A stretch of DNA of 33,195 nt from Pleurobrachia bachei (GCA_000695325.1 AVPN01000411.1:20257-53451), one strand, 5' to 3'. Shown: positions 22,201-32,146, counted from the stretch's first letter. Notes: a model not told the origin generated them from the sequence alone. Program-made: numbers and translations.

Positions 22201-24170
22201 GTCCCTCTCAGGGGGTGGATCACATATTCGGAATATTCGGCCCTTTCAGGAAGTGGATTGCATATCTAACTCGGAGAGGGGCAGGAAATCAAATATATCT
22301 AGAACTCACCTGACGGAACGAGAAAGCTGAAGTAGGAAGAGCTCTGGTTGACTAATTTACATCGTTTTCCAAACCATGATAGATATGATTGGTATTGTAG
22401 CTCGTACAGGTGGCCGTTAGCACCTGCCAGGAATATCCGGCCCTCTGGGGTACCTCGAACCTGGTTTATGGGGTAAACAAAGTTAAGGGGTTACAAGGTT
22501 TATGGTTGATAGGCTAGATGATAGGCTAGATGTTACATTGGAATTATAATGAGTTTAGGAGGTTAGAGAGGACATTCGGCATTTCAAGTTTAGATGATTA
22601 GGACATACCTGAACCACATTGACTCCATCACTACTGATGGCAAATAGAGGGTTAGGCTGGAGGTGCATCAGCGCATATTGATCATCTCCTTCACTCTCGA
22701 AAGTAACTCCCAGCACTACAATCTCACTAGCAGTACAGACCACCAGGAGAAACTTGATATGAGGTTGAAACACGCCTGGTTTAGGTGCTACTAGCCCAAC
22801 CGTGAGGACAACTTCTGCTAGACCCTCGTAGTAGGCCAGGTCACCACCTGTCTCATAGTTCCAGAAGAATATATCCGAGTCTATCGTCACCCAACCTCTC
22901 TCTAGGGGGTAACATTTGTTATGTTTTAGCCCTCATTTACATTTGTAAGGAGCGCGGAAAGAGTGTCGAACAGTGTAGAATTATCAACTAGAGTGTTTCA
23001 TGTAATGATTTGATACTTTCACAATCAATAACTGGGCCGTAAATTAACAAAATGATTGTTACTCACGGATGGTAGGTAATAACCCCATGATACAGTTACA
23101 TTGCACATGTGTAAACTGTTCCGACAGCTCAGCAGGTAGGGGGACGTGTCTTACTGGTCCTATTAGGGGCACGGAGGCAAGGCCATGGGAGGCCAGAGAC
23201 GGGTAATCCCCATCTGTCATACCCGTCTGGAAGAGAGAGTGTGTTAGGATGTTTGTGTTGGAAAACGTGTTAGAAAACGTGTGTTAGGAAACAAGTGTGT
23301 TGGAAAGTGTATTAGAAAGTGTGTTATATTATATTAGACACTAGACAGTGAATATTATAGAAGGTGCATCAGATTGATTCATGTCCTATATTATATCTCT
23401 TCCTCACAGGACGGAGAAGGATAATTATTGTACGTCCCTAATCCATATGGGTAGTGAATTTAGTAATATGCACACCAGGTGCAGTAGGTTTATAATAACC
23501 GCGATGTTTTTATGGAATGTCACGTTGTGTCCTAATTATCCAGTGACTATTTAAATATACATTTGTCCATGAAAGTGAAACTTAGTTTATTGTTGATGAT
23601 ATTTTATGCCATGTATGTAACAGGTGAGAGAGGGAGAACTCAGGCACCCCAAAGACAGACTAATGTTGTGTTTTGTGATGTCCACTAATGCTCAGACGTG
23701 GGTTGCGGGTAATGGCGCAGCAGTTACTATGTGACAATGTCATGTGGCAAATGTTGGTATTCTTCGCATGTCTTGTTCCGATGCGCCAGATGTGTAAGAT
23801 ATTTTTGTGAGCTGCATATTATGTATTTGTTGCGAGGGTGGATGGTGGTGATACAGCCGGACCCCGATCTCTTATTCTCGGGAGAACGGATTCCTATATC
23901 GGAGGAATTTTATCAGCCTGGTAAATAGGAGTTCCAGTAAATCGGGATCCGACTACATGTTTTTTTTTCAAAAGGCGGTGAAATATATCTTACCAGAGTT
24001 CCACCTGCGTGTCTTGCATTTCTCAGCAGTACATCCAACTCAGAATACAACCTATCACTCTGTAGCGAGGAATCAATGTGCTTCGCAGCACTTTCTAGGC
24101 TGTCAAAACTGGGCTGGTGCTTCGAGGAGGAGAGGGTCATGTTGTGAGATATTGATGTCCCCAACATCAT
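13270..24170 (-). CDS. NUP155: Nucleoporin NUP155, complete in 21 exons
   Basis: NUP155 is a scaffold nucleoporin of the inner ring of the nuclear pore, with an N-terminal beta-propeller and a C-terminal alpha-solenoid. Exons in order on the minus strand: 24170-23994, 23226-23067, 22901-22609, 22460-22310, 20887-20765, 20531-20376, 20201-19660, 17659-17510, 17365-17208, 17042-16904, 16780-16652, 16290-16154, 16025-15885, 15806-15664, 15569-15450, 15263-15053, 14894-14723, 14581-14249, 14084-14000, 13849-13620, 13383-13270. They sum to 3864 nt (1287 residues; human has 1391). Diagnostic stretches are [105 protein letters not shown] and [20 protein letters not shown]. The start at 24170 is preceded by an in-frame TAG. 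Intron 4 holds a homeobox gene and intron 7 a fold-back element with an N gap. Confidence 0.95.
17366..17509 (-). other. NUP155 intron 8: 144 nt, multiple of three, no in-frame stop
   Basis: The stretch has a gtgagg donor (after 17510) and an aacag acceptor (before 17365), so I call it an intron. It is exactly 48 codons long and open in the coding frame, reading a Tyr/Asn-rich segment ([15 protein letters not shown]). Retention would give a longer but intact protein. It lies where vertebrate NUP155 has a long low-complexity Pro/Ser insert after the RYGGEA motif, so it could also be constitutive coding sequence. RNA evidence is needed to choose. Confidence 0.6.
17840..19342. mobile_element. 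TA-flanked fold-back DNA element (Tc1/mariner-like MITE) in NUP155 intron 7
   Basis: The ends are long inverted repeats. The left arm starts ctgtgtgattttaaatgac at 17840; the right arm ends gtcatttaaaatcacacag at 19342. A TA dinucleotide lies directly outside each end (17838-17839 and 19343-19344), as expected for a Tc1/mariner target-site duplication. The arms match with scattered mismatches over at least 275 bases to 18115. Beyond the N gap they continue to pair (gtaacacgctctaatta against taattagagcgtgttac, then tcacatttccagctgctt against its complement) down to a loop at about 18944-18971. So nearly the whole element is one imperfect palindrome. No transposase frame is seen outside the gap, so it is non-autonomous. 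Confidence 0.85.
18116..18851. other. Assembly gap (736 N)
   Basis: A run of N inside the left arm of the fold-back element. If the two arms are colinear, the right arm predicts only about 19 bases here (the reverse complement of 19052-19070), so the N count is probably an estimated scaffold gap and not real length. Open frames crossing it are meaningless. Confidence 0.98.
20931..21008. repeat. Short imperfect tandem repeat in NUP155 intron 4
   Basis: Two neighbouring copies of a roughly 30-base unit: ggcccaaccgtagtgctaag then agattgggg, and ggaccaaccctagtgctgga then agagagattgggg. It lies between NUP155 exon 5 and the homeobox gene's 3' end. No function is apparent. Confidence 0.5.
21272..21898 (-). 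CDS. Intronless homeobox transcription factor nested in NUP155 intron 4
   Basis: One exon of 208 residues, starting at the ATGATG at 21898. I prefer this to an upstream in-frame ATG because residues 5-13 (FSIASILGL) form a good eh1/TN-like motif, which recruits Groucho corepressors and is usually N-terminal in such factors. The middle is Ser/Thr/Pro-rich with a basic cluster (RKRNRD, KRTKR). The homeodomain is residues 148-207, at the very C-terminus. Numbering by homeodomain convention, F8, L16, F20, W48, F49, N51 and R53 are present, with YL at 25-26. Recognition position 50 is serine (WFSNRR), which is typical of Pax proteins and unusual in the ANTP/NK-like background suggested by the rest (SVQIWF, M at 54). 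It is on the same strand as NUP155 within a 1.4-kb intron. Class assignment is uncertain. Confidence 0.9.
   Translation of the reverse strand: MMTDFSIASILGLPTTKPSTPPTLPSKLIQQPTSPLQLHIDGLMRLQQILQLARPTETSPSTPTSTKTPSRKRNRDPCSTPTAAKRTKRVDSSTSSGSSSPSDSLTGSPSDTVSFNTPFLTSYQTHSPTTTPYHLSASYLNLPRGGKFKHRRSKFTSSQIDVLLMEFEKHPYLTATRRRDIAQSTDMPERSVQIWFSNRRMSEKKMKK
22176..22266. repeat. Tandem repeat (36-38 nt units) upstream of the homeobox gene
   Basis: Two units beginning ggggtggatcacatatt and ending in ccctctcag or ccctttcag (22176-22211 and 22212-22249), followed by a partial third (gaagtggattgcatatc, 22250-22266). It sits about 280-370 bases upstream of the homeobox start codon and 44 bases below NUP155 exon 4. 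The repeated core is ggatcacatatt. Confidence 0.75.
23238..23330. repeat. Degenerate minisatellite in NUP155 intron 1
   Basis: Repeated variants of gtgttagaaaac and gtgtgttggaaa over about 90 bases (gtgttggaaaacgtgttaga, then acgtgtgttaggaaacaag, and so on). It lies directly upstream, in NUP155 orientation, of the exon 2 acceptor. The rest of intron 1 (23331-23993) shows no gene. Confidence 0.7.
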
Positions 24171-24507
24171 CTACTATTGTGAGGTTGGGTGGTTAGTACT
24201 GGTATCATAACGGGTCGAGGTGGTTAGTAAAATGGAGTTATTAAATTACCTAGAGTGGTCAGTTAATTGGTGTAGTAAATTACCTAGTAAAAAACGATTA
24301 AATGGATTAGTTTTACTTTTAAAGGCTATAGAACTGTTGAGTTTTTATCATATGCCATGGCAACAAGAATATGATATAAGTCTGAGTAACCACTAAACTA
24401 TACGATATATGAGATTCCTGAGTGATTATCTAAGACCGATTTTATTATTCTATTTAAAAGTATTCTTACTGTGCTTAACTAGATTTAGTTTATAATTTAT
24501 CTTTGTC
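24171..24507. promoter_or_regulatory. Head-to-head promoter region between NUP155 and the receptor gene
   Basis: There are 337 bases between the two start codons, on opposite strands, so both 5' UTRs and promoters must share it unless distal exons exist. It is AT-rich, with a repeated ggttagta/aattacctagt pattern at about 24180-24295. No clear TATA box or initiator can be assigned by eye. Confidence 0.5.
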
Positions 24508-25590
24508 ATGTCGGTAATTTATAACAAAATATCTCTTAGGAAAATGGCAATCTTTGGTCCATCTTACTATGTCAACAAAACAACTGGAAACCTGACATTC
24601 TACACAGAAACAGCCTCCTATCTGAACATTGTCTTCACCCTTGAACTCCTACCCATGTTCCTGATAACAATCACCATCGCACCCTTTATCATCCAAACCA
24701 AGTTACCTACAGCACGCCGATCTACCTCCTCATTTCTATTCTGCGGCCTGGCGGTATCCGACCTCCTAGGCAACTCTTACTCCTCAATCTTATACACCTA
24801 TTATCTCCTCCGATCTGATGATACGATCCTGGCATTTTCACCAATGACCGCTTTCAACAGCTTCAATATTCTGATAAATTACACCCTCATCCTGTGTTCC
24901 ATGAGCTTTACATGTATCATGTACATGTACCGGAACCACGCTATTATCAGGCCCTTTGCAGTTCACTCAATGGGCACTCTTTACAGGGTGGTTGGAGGAG
25001 TCATCCTAATCAATTTCTCAACCATGATCATCACCCTCTGGATTTCCAGGGAGTCCGGTCTGAATATCTACACCCAGCACAATGATAACCAAGAGGATAT
25101 TTTCCACAGTGATAGTCTCATGTCAACATACCTCGGTTTCTACATTCTCATCTTCATTTACTTTCTCTGTGCGGCCACCTGCATGGTTCAGTCTGTTTGG
25201 TTTTTGATAAAAAAGGGATCCAGCGAGTCCGAGGGACAGAGGAGAAGGAGTGTTAAAGTTGTCGTGGCTCTGGGTATTGGTCTTTCCTTTCTCCAGATCG
25301 CTTACACATCAAAAATATTGTATAATACAGATATCCTGACAAATGCTGACAAAGGAATTTTCCAGTTTGTTATTTACTGCTTTGCACCGGTAGCTAATTC
25401 AGCATACAACTGCCTGGTTCAGTTTGTAACGAATAAAGCCATCAGAAAAGCGATGTCCGATGCAGTGTGTTTGGGGTATAAGAAGATTACACGGAGAGCA
25501 AGCCCAGTTACAAGTCCTGCAGTAGTGGTTTATAAATCAAGGCAAGCAGCTACGAGAACAGAGTCTGATGTCGCGATAACGTCTGGTTAG
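24508..25590 (+). CDS. Divergent rhodopsin-type seven-transmembrane receptor, intronless
   Basis: 360 residues in one exon, from ATG at 24508; a second ATG at residue 13 (24544) is an alternative start. The N-terminus has two N-glycosylation sequons (N23-K-T, N28-L-T). Membrane spans lie at about 36-62, 74-100, 113-141, 160-180, 207-235, 249-271 and 283-306. LAVSD (D85) matches the sodium-site aspartate of helix 2. The DRY motif is replaced by YRN (141-143). In helix 7 the NSxxN part is kept (NSAYN, 297-301) but NPxxY reads NCLVQ. No cysteine is seen at the top of helix 3 or in extracellular loop 2, so the usual disulfide is missing, and helix 6 lacks CWxP. The basic C-tail is rich in Ser/Thr. 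It may be an orphan of a lineage-specific expansion; the ligand is unknown. Confidence 0.85.
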   Translation: MSVIYNKISLRKMAIFGPSYYVNKTTGNLTFYTETASYLNIVFTLELLPMFLITITIAPFIIQTKLPTARRSTSSFLFCGLAVSDLLGNSYSSILYTYYLLRSDDTILAFSPMTAFNSFNILINYTLILCSMSFTCIMYMYRNHAIIRPFAVHSMGTLYRVVGGVILINFSTMIITLWISRESGLNIYTQHNDNQEDIFHSDSLMSTYLGFYILIFIYFLCAATCMVQSVWFLIKKGSSESEGQRRRSVKVVVALGIGLSFLQIAYTSKILYNTDILTNADKGIFQFVIYCFAPVANSAYNCLVQFVTNKAIRKAMSDAVCLGYKKITRRASPVTSPAVVVYKSRQAATRTESDVAITSG

Positions 25591-26339
25591 TCTTGTGGTG
25601 AAATTCGAACAATTCTTTATTTTAACAATTCTTTATTTGAGCAAAAATAATAAAGGGACCCAGTCCAATAGTAAAAGAAAAATCTGAGTCGTCGACTATG
25701 GCTTTGTTGTGCAATTCCGACCAACAAAAAAGCGAAATATCTCCCAGATTTTATAATATGTAATACGCTGAGTTTAGCAATTATAAATGGTTAAATGTAA
25801 TATTTTCTGCTATTTAGTTATTATTAGAGTTGTTAGAAAAGCAAGTGTGGATACCACGTGTAATTATAGTTTACTAATTAATTATTAGACACTAATCAGT
25901 AAACTACTAACAATCAAAACTTATAAAATGGATTACTAAAGGGACCTGACCGTTCACTGGCAGCCAATCAATTAGTCTGTGCACTCCCTAAAGAGCTAGA
26001 GTAAACGAAAACAAAAGTGGCTATCATCAGCGAGAGAGGATTGGGCGCATATTCGACCTTAAGATAATTCAAGACTTTAAAGATATTTATCTAAATTGGT
26101 GGGATCAAGTTGAAGTTGTTACTCACTCAATTCCATTGACCATTCTTAAATTCTGCGGTAATTGATTACAGCGGACGCCGGACAGCCCAAAGGTCACTCG
26201 GGGGAAATCAGACAAAAACGGCCATCTTGTTTTTGTCTTGAAGTTGATATGAGCTTTTCTTTTAATTTACATACGCGCGGCGTTCAATTGCAGCGCAATA
26301 AAATTATTAATAAAGCCGCGCACCGCGGCCGGATAACTT
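25591..26339. other. Intergenic stretch downstream of the receptor gene
   Basis: AT-rich and without convincing coding sequence. It contains the receptor's likely polyadenylation signal at 25649-25654 and a duplicated aacaattctttatttt/aacaattctttatttg word at about 25609-25640. Confidence 0.5.
25649..25654 (+). terminator. Probable polyadenylation signal AATAAA for the receptor gene
   Basis: Hexamer within gcaaaaataataaagggacc, 59 bases past the receptor's stop codon. Confidence 0.5.
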
Positions 26340-26610
26340 TTCAAATTTCAATTTTTAGGAGCGCTTAAAAGCCGCCAAAAGTCGCGCGCCACCCTTTTTG
26401 CGCATTGTCATAGCTCCTTCTATTCATTTCAACTCCAATCAAAAAATGACCCTCAAGTTTTCGAAATATCTCGTCGAGATCTACAAAAAACTTGGGGGTC
26501 ATTTTGTGATTTGATGCAAAGCAAAGGAGTGACAGTAACCTAAATTTCGGGTGGCGCGCGATTTTTGCACGTGCATGATCTAAGCGCTCCCACTATTTTT
26601 CAAAATTCAA
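26340..26610. mobile_element. GC-rich imperfect palindrome, MITE-like
   Basis: About 270 bases fold back on themselves with nested matched words. GGAGCGCTTA (26358-26367) pairs with TAAGCGCTCC (26581-26590). TCGCGCGCCACCC (26382-26394) pairs with GGGTGGCGCGCGA (about 26549-26561). Centrally, ATGACCCTCAAGTTTT pairs with AAAACTTGGGGGTCAT. Its GC-rich arms contrast with the AT-rich surroundings. No coding frame and no certain target-site duplication were found. A small non-autonomous transposon is the likeliest reading; a structured RNA is the alternative. Confidence 0.6.
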
Positions 26611-26971
26611 AATTCAGAAGTTTTTAAAAAGCTTTCAAATTTTGAACTTTGAAGCCTCGGTGAGCCCGTTTAGGGGTATTTAATCGTGTTCCCTTTTCAT
26701 CTTTGATCGTTATGTACCTTTGGGGGATCTTTGGGGTGATTTAAGATGGTGATGGGTTGGGATGGTGAAATTTCCCTGTGAACTGAACTTTTTTTCTTCT
26801 ACGGGAAGAGTCCCCCCCCCTAAACCCTTATTTTCGACAGTTAACAATAAACCCTTACCCATAATTTCCTCAATTCAGATTTGATAATGATAACTGTTTT
26901 TTATATTTTCTTACTTCCTACGTGCCCCGTTAGAAATAGGTGTATTGCGTTGAAAGCCAGGGTGCCGGGAT
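26611..26971. promoter_or_regulatory. Upstream region of CAB39
   Basis: About 360 bases before the CAB39 start codon that must contain its 5' UTR and probably its promoter. It has T- and C-homopolymer stretches (ccccccccc at about 26812). No sharp core-promoter motif can be assigned. Confidence 0.4.
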
Positions 26972-29900
26972 ATGCCCTTGACCCTCTTCCAGAAAGAGAA
27001 GACACCCCAGCAACTGGTTCAAAATCTCAAGTCTGCCCTACTTCAACTTGAGAAGGAACACGAAAACGAAGCAGTTAACCAGAAGAATATCAAAAAGGTA
27101 AGGGTTCGTGGCTTCCTCTATAAAAGGTGAACAAGTGATTATGGCTTGCTCTGGCCTTTGAAGAAGAAACACTGGTTTTCTCTGAAAATTGGATCATGTA
27201 GTTACCTCTGATAATGGTGAGTATTATAACGCTGACTTGTTTATTAGGTGAATGATGACGTGACGAAGAATATGTTGAACGTGAAACACGCCCTTCTGGG
27301 TACAACTGGTATGTTAAACGTCTCCTTTTATTATCATTTATCTAGTACCTAGCTGTAGTAAACAATGCTACGAAGATACGCGGAAGAACCTCTGACGTAG
27401 ACTCGTACAACACAAGGACTTTGTACTAGCTTGTTAAATTTATATTGCCCTAGTATCCTCTGGCCCCCTTGACCTAGACTTTATTTTCTCGCTAGTACTA
27501 TTAACTATAGTATCCCCTCCTGGCCACCCTTGACCTAGACTTTACACTGCCCCTTTCAGATCAGGAGCCCCAGCTTGAGGTGATTGTTCAACTGTCACAG
27601 GAATTACACGCCAATAATATTATCCAGCTTCTTATCAAGGCTCTGAGACACATCGATTTTGAGGTGAGATTGGGGTCGTGTGAGGGCGAATGGGAAATTA
27701 AGTTAGCGGAAACCGTTCTTTCTACAAGTAAAATCCTCCAAAACAAGATATTGCAATCGAAGTTTTGTTTCTTTATGACGATAAATAAGTATCTGACTTT
27801 TCACCAACTTTACCTGTAGGGTAAGAAGTATGTTAGTCAGATATTGAGTAGCCTACTAAAACGACAGATTGGATGCCGGTATCCCACTGTTGACTACATC
27901 AATGCCAACAGGGATATTCTTGATAATCTTATTCTGGGGTAAGTGCACATAAACTTGTTTGTAGTCAGTGGCTACTGGTTAGTAGTTAGTAACCAGCGGT
28001 TACCCTCAAACAATACCACTTTGTTTAATTTTATGTTTTGATGTTTCCTGTCATATTCAAATATTCTTGACACTCCCTTATCAGGTAGATATAAATTCTT
28101 TTTCTTTTCACCCGTTTTTGACATTTTCACCAGTACCAATTATATTTTCCTAGCATATATCTTCATATTATCCCTTGACTGATCTTTTTATTTCTCCATT
28201 CCTCCCTCTGACAGACTCCCTTTATCTATGTATCGTTCTCTCTCCCAACGCAGTTTTAATGTTTCGACACAACATAGAGCATATACTATCGAGCTCTACA
28301 CTTGTCGACATTTTACCATGTGTACAGCAACAAACGTGTGTGAGGTAGAGAGAGGGAAAGGGAAAGAAACATTGTGAGAGATAAAAAGAGAGAGGAAGAG
28401 AAAGGGAGAATTACAAGTGTGTGCGTGTGTTTGTCCACACGTGTACCCTACAGAGTACAGTAGCTTGTCATCAAACTCTACTTGCCAAGAGTTTGTGATA
28501 GAAGGGTGTTGGAAGAGGATTAAAAGAGGTATAAAAAGTGTTTGATTATAATGTCGTCCACATAAAAGAGAGAAAGGGAGATCAGAGAGGCATGATCTGT
28601 GTATAGCGAGTAGAAGCTAACATCTCATTCCATCTGTCTTCACATTGTAACATGATATACCCCGTTTGTATACAATGTGGCAGTGGTCATGATCAGTTTT
28701 AGTGTGTCCTATAAAAAACTCTTTTCGCTTCGGGCTGGAAGGTTTTTGAAGAATCGGGTTTTTGATTTCAAAAGCCACCCCCCCCCTCAAACACCACTCT
28801 ACCCTCTTTGAATAAATCCCCCTTTATTCCAAGGTACGACCATCCAGAGATAGCTCTCCACTCGGGCCTAGTGCTAAGGGAGTGTATTAAACACGAAGAA
28901 CTGGGATGGATTGTTCTCAACGATGAGAAATTCTTTAACTTTTTTACCTACGTTGAGGTGTCAACATTCGACATTGCATCAGATGCATTTACAACTTTTA
29001 AGGTAATGTTTTCATTTTAACACATTTGTTGTTTTTCATTTTGTTGTTTTTCATTTTAACACCTAGCCTTTCTCCATTGAACGCTCTCCATTCAACGCTC
29101 CTGTACTCCCCCTCCTTTAGAACTGGCGATGAGAGAATAATGTTCTAAAGGAAGAGGAGTGTAGTACTAAAAAAGTCCTCCCTATTTTCTTGTTACTTTC
29201 GTAACCCTCCGCACAATCTGACAACCATTTTTTTTCTTTCCAGGAGTTGCTCACAATTCACAAGTCAGTTGTGGCTAAGTTTTTAGAAACGAATTACGAT
29301 AGATTTTTTACCGAATATAAGAAGCTCCTTGTGTCCGACAATTATGTAACACGACGTCAATCGCTCAAGGTAATAAGAGAAAGGAGAGAGAGGTTTTAGA
29401 GATAGAGTGAGAGAGGTGTATTTGAGAGATAGAGAATATTAGAGATAGAGATAGAATGAGAAAGGGAGGGAGAGATAGAGTGAAAGAGAGAACACAGTGC
29501 ACATAGATGATAAATGGAAATGAGAAATTGAGAAAATGCGATACACAGAAATGGCAAAAATAATCCCATTCTCTACCTTCTCCCTTCCTCGGAAAATCGT
29601 ATTTTCTCTGTCTCTCTTTTTCTCCCAATCTTTCTCTGTCTCTCTTTTTCTCCCAATCTTTCTTTCTCCGTCTGTTATATATTCTCTATCTCTCCCCATA
29701 CATTTATCTTACCCTCGACGACCCCTTCTCCCCTCAGCTGTTAGGAGAAATGCTATTGGACCGGCACAATTACATCACGATGGAAAAGTATATCGGGAGT
29801 GCTGACAACCTAAAGCTTATGATGAATATGTTGGCGGATAGTAGTCGGTCAATCGCATATGAGGCATTTCACGTCTTTAAGGTGAGCTATCGCTCGTGAT

Positions 29901-30222
29901 GGCCGTTCAGATGTAATGAAAGTATCCCATACAAGCATTCCCAAAAGACGCGCATCACGCACCATCCCGTTACAACTTACGACTGGTGAAATGAGCTGAT
30001 GGTGAGATTGCCACCTCGTTTCCAATTCCACTCACGTCTCACGCTCTTTCTACTTCCCAGATTTTTGTAGCCAACCCAAACAAGAAAAGGGAAGTTCTGG
30101 ATATCCTGCTGAAGAACAAGGAAAGAATGATTACTTTTCTTAGTAAATTCCAGAGCGATAGAAAAGGTACACTATCACTATCTCTCCTCTCCTGTTTTCT
30201 CCCCTCCTATAGTCTCCTCTCC

Positions 30223-30267
<45 letters not shown>

Positions 30268-30424
30268 CCTCTCCTCTGATCTTTCCTCGCTCTCTCCCCC
30301 TCTCTCTCCTCTCCTCTCTCCCACAGAAGAAGAACAATTCCACGAAGAGAGGGAATTCTTGATAAAGCAGGTGAAAGCTCTCCAAAAGCCGCCAGATGAG
30401 GGCAGTACAGAGGAAGCAAAATAG
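26972..30424 (+). CDS. CAB39: CAB39 / MO25, scaffold of the LKB1-STRAD kinase complex
   Basis: MO25 is a helical-repeat adaptor that stabilises STRAD and activates LKB1 and germinal-centre kinases in the cytosol. Nine exons: 26972-27097, 27248-27308, 27560-27663, 27820-27938, 28834-29002, 29244-29369, 29738-29881, 30061-30166 and 30327-30424. They give 1053 nt, 350 residues (human CAB39 has 341). Conserved stretches include [80 protein letters not shown] and [12 protein letters not shown] near the end. The N-terminus [20 protein letters not shown] matches the family's MPFPF/MPLF start. All introns are GT-AG with consistent phase. Intron 4 is the longest (895 bases). Nothing looks broken, and the gene is complete. 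Confidence 0.96.
27939..28833 (+). other. CAB39 intron 4, no embedded gene seen
   Basis: An 895-base intron with GA-rich (about 28345-28410) and C-run (28780-28792) stretches. I found no exon-like sequence matching the family and no RNA gene. Confidence 0.5.
29608..29665 (+). repeat. Two-copy tandem repeat in CAB39 intron 6
   Basis: A unit of roughly 28 bases, tctctgtctctctttt followed by tctcccaatctt, occurs twice in succession within a pyrimidine-rich stretch. The same intron begins with a GA-rich stretch (about 29372-29490). The two are complementary in composition and could pair in the transcript. Confidence 0.7.
30223..30264 (+). repeat. (TC)n microsatellite in CAB39 intron 8
   Basis: About 20 TC dinucleotide units within a wholly pyrimidine-rich intron that leads into the acceptor at 30326. 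Confidence 0.95.
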
Positions 30425-30787
30425 TGACAGTGTACAGTTGAAGAAGAGAGAGTTAGTTGTAAATAGATAGGAGTGGAGATAGAAGGGTTGGAGTGACCGA
30501 GTTTTCAATCATTAGACGAGTCTTGTGTGTGTTTTAGGTTATATTTAGTGAGCTACTTTCTGTTATACATGCTTCCCCACTATCATGCCAATGAATGTGT
30601 GAGAACGATACATAGCAGTTTTTTGATACCACATTTTTCTGCAACTCTAATTCATATATCACTGTGTGTTTTTCCTTCACGACATATGTCTCTTCCCGGT
30701 TAGAGGGTCGATCATAATGAGTGTGAGTTTTCCATCCTTTCTTTAATGTTTTCGTTATATAACCAATATGTTTTGACACAATTTAGT

Positions 30788-32146
30788 ATGGTTTGGTTGG
30801 TGATACTGCAACTCCTGTGGAATGTTGCCTCATCTCAACACAGCGAGTTTATCCTGAACATCGAACACAAAATTGGTATGATTCCATTCTTTTGTTTTAC
30901 TTTTCTACCTTTTGACCCCATGATATCCTTTCTTTATACCGTGCTGTCTGGTGGCACCAACCTAGTTTCATATTTTACAATCTGGCCAGACAGCTATCAT
31001 GGGACTATTTCACCCTCCTCCTCTACAGGATCGGGCGAATGGAGCAAGCGAGCCACGGTTATCCTACCTACCATCAAACAAAGCAGTCTGCCAAGCCACA
31101 ACAAACCCCAGTACATCCCAGTCAGCAGTAATGAGAGGGTGGACGAATTGAAGTCTGCTGCCAGTCAGAATGATACTCTTTATTATATTCGTACCAATCA
31201 CAAGGTGAGATGATTGCCTATCAACCCCGGGAATTATTGCTTGTACCCTCCATTGCTCAAATTAGGGCACAACTGTTACAACACTACAACGACACGGTGT
31301 ACTAGGAATTCGGATTTTTGTTAAATCAGGAGATGGTATCCCTGGGATAGGAAGCACAAAAGTCATCACAATGTTGTGAAAATCATAATATTCATAATAA
31401 TATTCATCATCATAATAATATAATATTCTGTTAAGGTGTTGGAGGAGGGAGAGATCAGTGAGAGTGAGGGATATGTGACGATAGTTGTACGACCGTGTAG
31501 TATTGTTGAAGCAGATCTAGTTCATACCCTTACCATACACATGGATAACTCAGGTACAGGGGTCTCACTTCTCAGGAGTTATTGTCAAACATCCCTGCAA
31601 ACCTTTAATACTTTATTCCCCCCATATTCCCCCCGTATTTTCGCCTTATTTCCACCTTTTATGACTTTGACTCTCACTCTCAGGATATGTGACTGGTTTG
31701 TCCCTTCAGACCAAGACTGAAGAGTGTGTTGGTAAAACTACATCAGCCACTTCATTCTCTACTGACACACAGGTGACTTATTATGGGTTGGTTGTAAGCA
31801 AGGACCCTTGGCGACATAGACACCTAGTGCGATCGCCACCATGTCACATGTGGCTATGTCGCCAACAAGGACCCTTGTCGAGTCTATATAATAGTTGTGA
31901 GGTGTTTGATTCTGTATAAGACTTTAGATTGTTCGCAACACTTCAAACTTAAGATTTCCCCGTTCCCAGGTATCGTACCCAGTGATAGGGGCATCTCCGG
32001 ACGTGAACACGTTCATCCAGATGAAGGAGGCTGAAGATAGGAAGAAGACGGATGAGAGTAAAGATAAGAGGTCCTTCTTCGCTAAATATTGGATGTATAT
32101 TGTCCCCGCAGTTCTCTTCTTTATGATGAGCATGGGTGGCTCATAG
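30788..32146 (+). CDS. EMC10: EMC10, ER membrane protein complex subunit 10
   Basis: EMC10 is a lumenal, single-span subunit of the EMC insertase that helps insert tail-anchored and multipass proteins in the ER. Five exons: 30788-30875, 31029-31204, 31436-31553, 31684-31772 and 31970-32146, with GT-AG introns in phase, give 215 residues. Residues 1-16 (MVWLVILQLLWNVASS) are a signal peptide. Then follow IEHKIGSGEWSKRATV, the RPCSIVEADL motif with its cysteine, and a second cysteine in EECVG; both cysteines have counterparts in human EMC10. The C-terminal span KRSFFAKYWMYIVPAVLFFM is almost identical to the human sequence and makes the identification firm. The start lies 363 bases past the CAB39 stop on the same strand. 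Confidence 0.95.
31810..31863 (+). repeat. Inverted repeat in EMC10 intron 4
   Basis: GGCGACATAG at 31810-31819 pairs perfectly with CTATGTCGCC at 31854-31863 around a 34-base loop. A direct repeat (aaggaccctt) precedes the left arm and follows the right one. Function unknown; a small hairpin or transposon scar. Confidence 0.6.

Noticed and set aside
30140-30508. Minus-strand open frame rich in Arg/Glu
   Set aside because: It is the complement of the (TC)n microsatellite and of the last CAB39 exon.
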